Shown here: piece after piece, positions 62,846 through 64,000 of the stretch | Position numbering within the stretch: position 1 is the stretch's first letter | Layout: each line of letters begins with the position of its first letter | Assembly (NCBI RefSeq): GCF_041260155.1 | Contig: NC_091929.1 | Coordinates: 28,838,962 to 28,902,961, forward strand | Source of the DNA: Ptychodera flava | Taxonomy: Eukaryota; Hemichordata; Enteropneusta; Ptychoderidae | Length of the DNA: 64,000 bases | Reading direction: 5' to 3' | Notes under the pieces: generated by a model | Database searches by the model: none | What the model saw: the letters and a program-made list of their open reading frames with translations, nothing else | Told to the model about the DNA's origin: nothing | Program-made: the position numbers and the translations under genes

Positions 62846-64000
62846 GTACGTATATTAGTCCTTTGGACCATCGGTCTAATTGATCCTACCACACTGAACC
62901 AAGTGTGAGCCTAGTGTTGTTGATTCTTTGTTTTTGTGATATGATTTTTTATTCGATCGACGTAGAAGGCCTACCAAACACTCGGTACACTGTGGTATTT
63001 GCGTATCTATTTCCATTATTTTTTTGTACTATAGTCGATTGTATTTTCAACAAAGTGAATTCTGGATTTCCTGTCGTTTAAGCGTTTTGACAGGTTTGTG
63101 AAGCTTGTTACGCGCAACGGCGTTTATCTCATTGTCAAGGTTCGTTCGCTTCTACGCTGTATACTTAGTGTATGTTGACTTTGATTGACTGCAGATGAAA
63201 GCATATCCCCTGCTTGTCTGTTTGTCTAGTATTTGTAAAATTTGTTATAAAATTTTAAGAAAACATCCATGGTAGATTAGTATGAAAATCTTCCAGATAC
63301 AAGTATATGACAAAATACATACAGTGTGCATAGCAAAACCAAATTACTTGCAATAATGAATTTCAAATCACCGTTTAAATAATTTTGGGCGAGTGATACA
63401 AAAACAAGAGGAGGACTGTCAAATGGTAGGTCGAGTTGATTTTGTGAAAATCAGACAGTACATATTTTGTCTTTGTGTCAATTTTTCCTATGTGGGTATT
63501 CTAGGGAAGGCGTGTGAGGTGGTTTCTATTGGCCAATGACGACTTTCTGGTCATAATTTCTCACTCATTTGGTGTCACATGCGAAAAAAACCACGGTTTC
63601 TTTTGAATATATTTTTTGCAACCTTGCGAGTCTCATATCTTTCTTGACCACAAAATATATCAAAGGGCTGTTTATGCAAGTCGATGCCATACTTGGTTTT
63701 CGCATCTGAGCGTACTCTCACCATTCACATTAACTCTGTGGCACATTGTTGCATTTAGAAGTCGGTTCGTATATGGCAGCTCCAATTACGGAATAATTAC
63801 AAATTACTTCGAATTGATATACACGTGTTCCAAAGACCTCCGGGTCCCATGTCTTGAAAGGTTGAAGCTAATTTCAACGATATTCCTCTTTACAACGATA
63901 TCCCCAATGTTATTGATTAAACAGCGTTACATTCATGTAATACACAACAAGAGTGTTTCTACTGAAAAGCCGACGTCCCTGATATGTTCTTACAAAGCAG
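62846..64000. other. Region downstream of the last recognised exon
   Basis: AT-rich. No clear further exon, stop with polyadenylation signal, or repeat-family member seen. If the donor at 62845 is used, this is the start of intron 8. Confidence 0.5.

Noticed and set aside
63478-63600. Possible further exon after a TATTCTAG acceptor
   Set aside because: The frame is short, has no matching composition or donor, and cannot be linked to exon 8.

Overview
The window is a gene-poor stretch of an AT-rich animal genome. Evidence for an animal genome: spliced exons with GT/AG introns, dense microsatellites, several families of short non-autonomous DNA transposons and a degraded LINE. The Reeler-type domain and general texture suit a marine invertebrate, perhaps a hemichordate or other non-vertebrate deuterostome; that placement is a weak inference, because no ribosomal or mitochondrial marker is present.

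Layout. Positions 1-51,200 contain no protein-coding gene I can recognise. They hold microsatellites ((TA)n, (TATG/CATA)n, (CT)n, (ATC)n), a 30-bp minisatellite, and four families of short elements, named A to D here. A is about 360 bp with TTAA ends and has 16 copies or fragments. B is about 190 bp with TTAA ends (3 copies). C is a foldback/palindromic element (3 copies). D is 224 bp with TTAACCCTT ends (1 copy). There are also two LINE 3' fragments, one tRNA-like relic and a few promoter-like motif clusters with no identifiable gene attached.

Positions 51,246-62,845 hold the one clear gene, on the plus strand, with a TATA/initiator promoter. Exon 1 encodes a signal peptide, exons 2-4 a Reeler-like domain, and exons 5-6 two near-duplicate acidic mini-exons. 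Exon 7 and a 2.3-kb exon 8 encode eleven CC-x(9-10)-C units like those of the serum albumin/ECM1 superfamily, followed by a Pro/Gly/Arg-rich tail. The product should be a large secreted, cysteine-rich, highly charged protein. Its reading frame changes four times, always in the sense of one missing base, which looks more like assembly error or recent decay than design. The last recognisable coding segment ends at a good splice donor (62,845), so the 3' end probably lies outside the window.

The Reeler plus albumin/ECM1-like repeat architecture is the best candidate for something undescribed. Second are the transposon families, especially two family-A copies in opposite orientation that share one TTAA, and the nested palindromes of family C.
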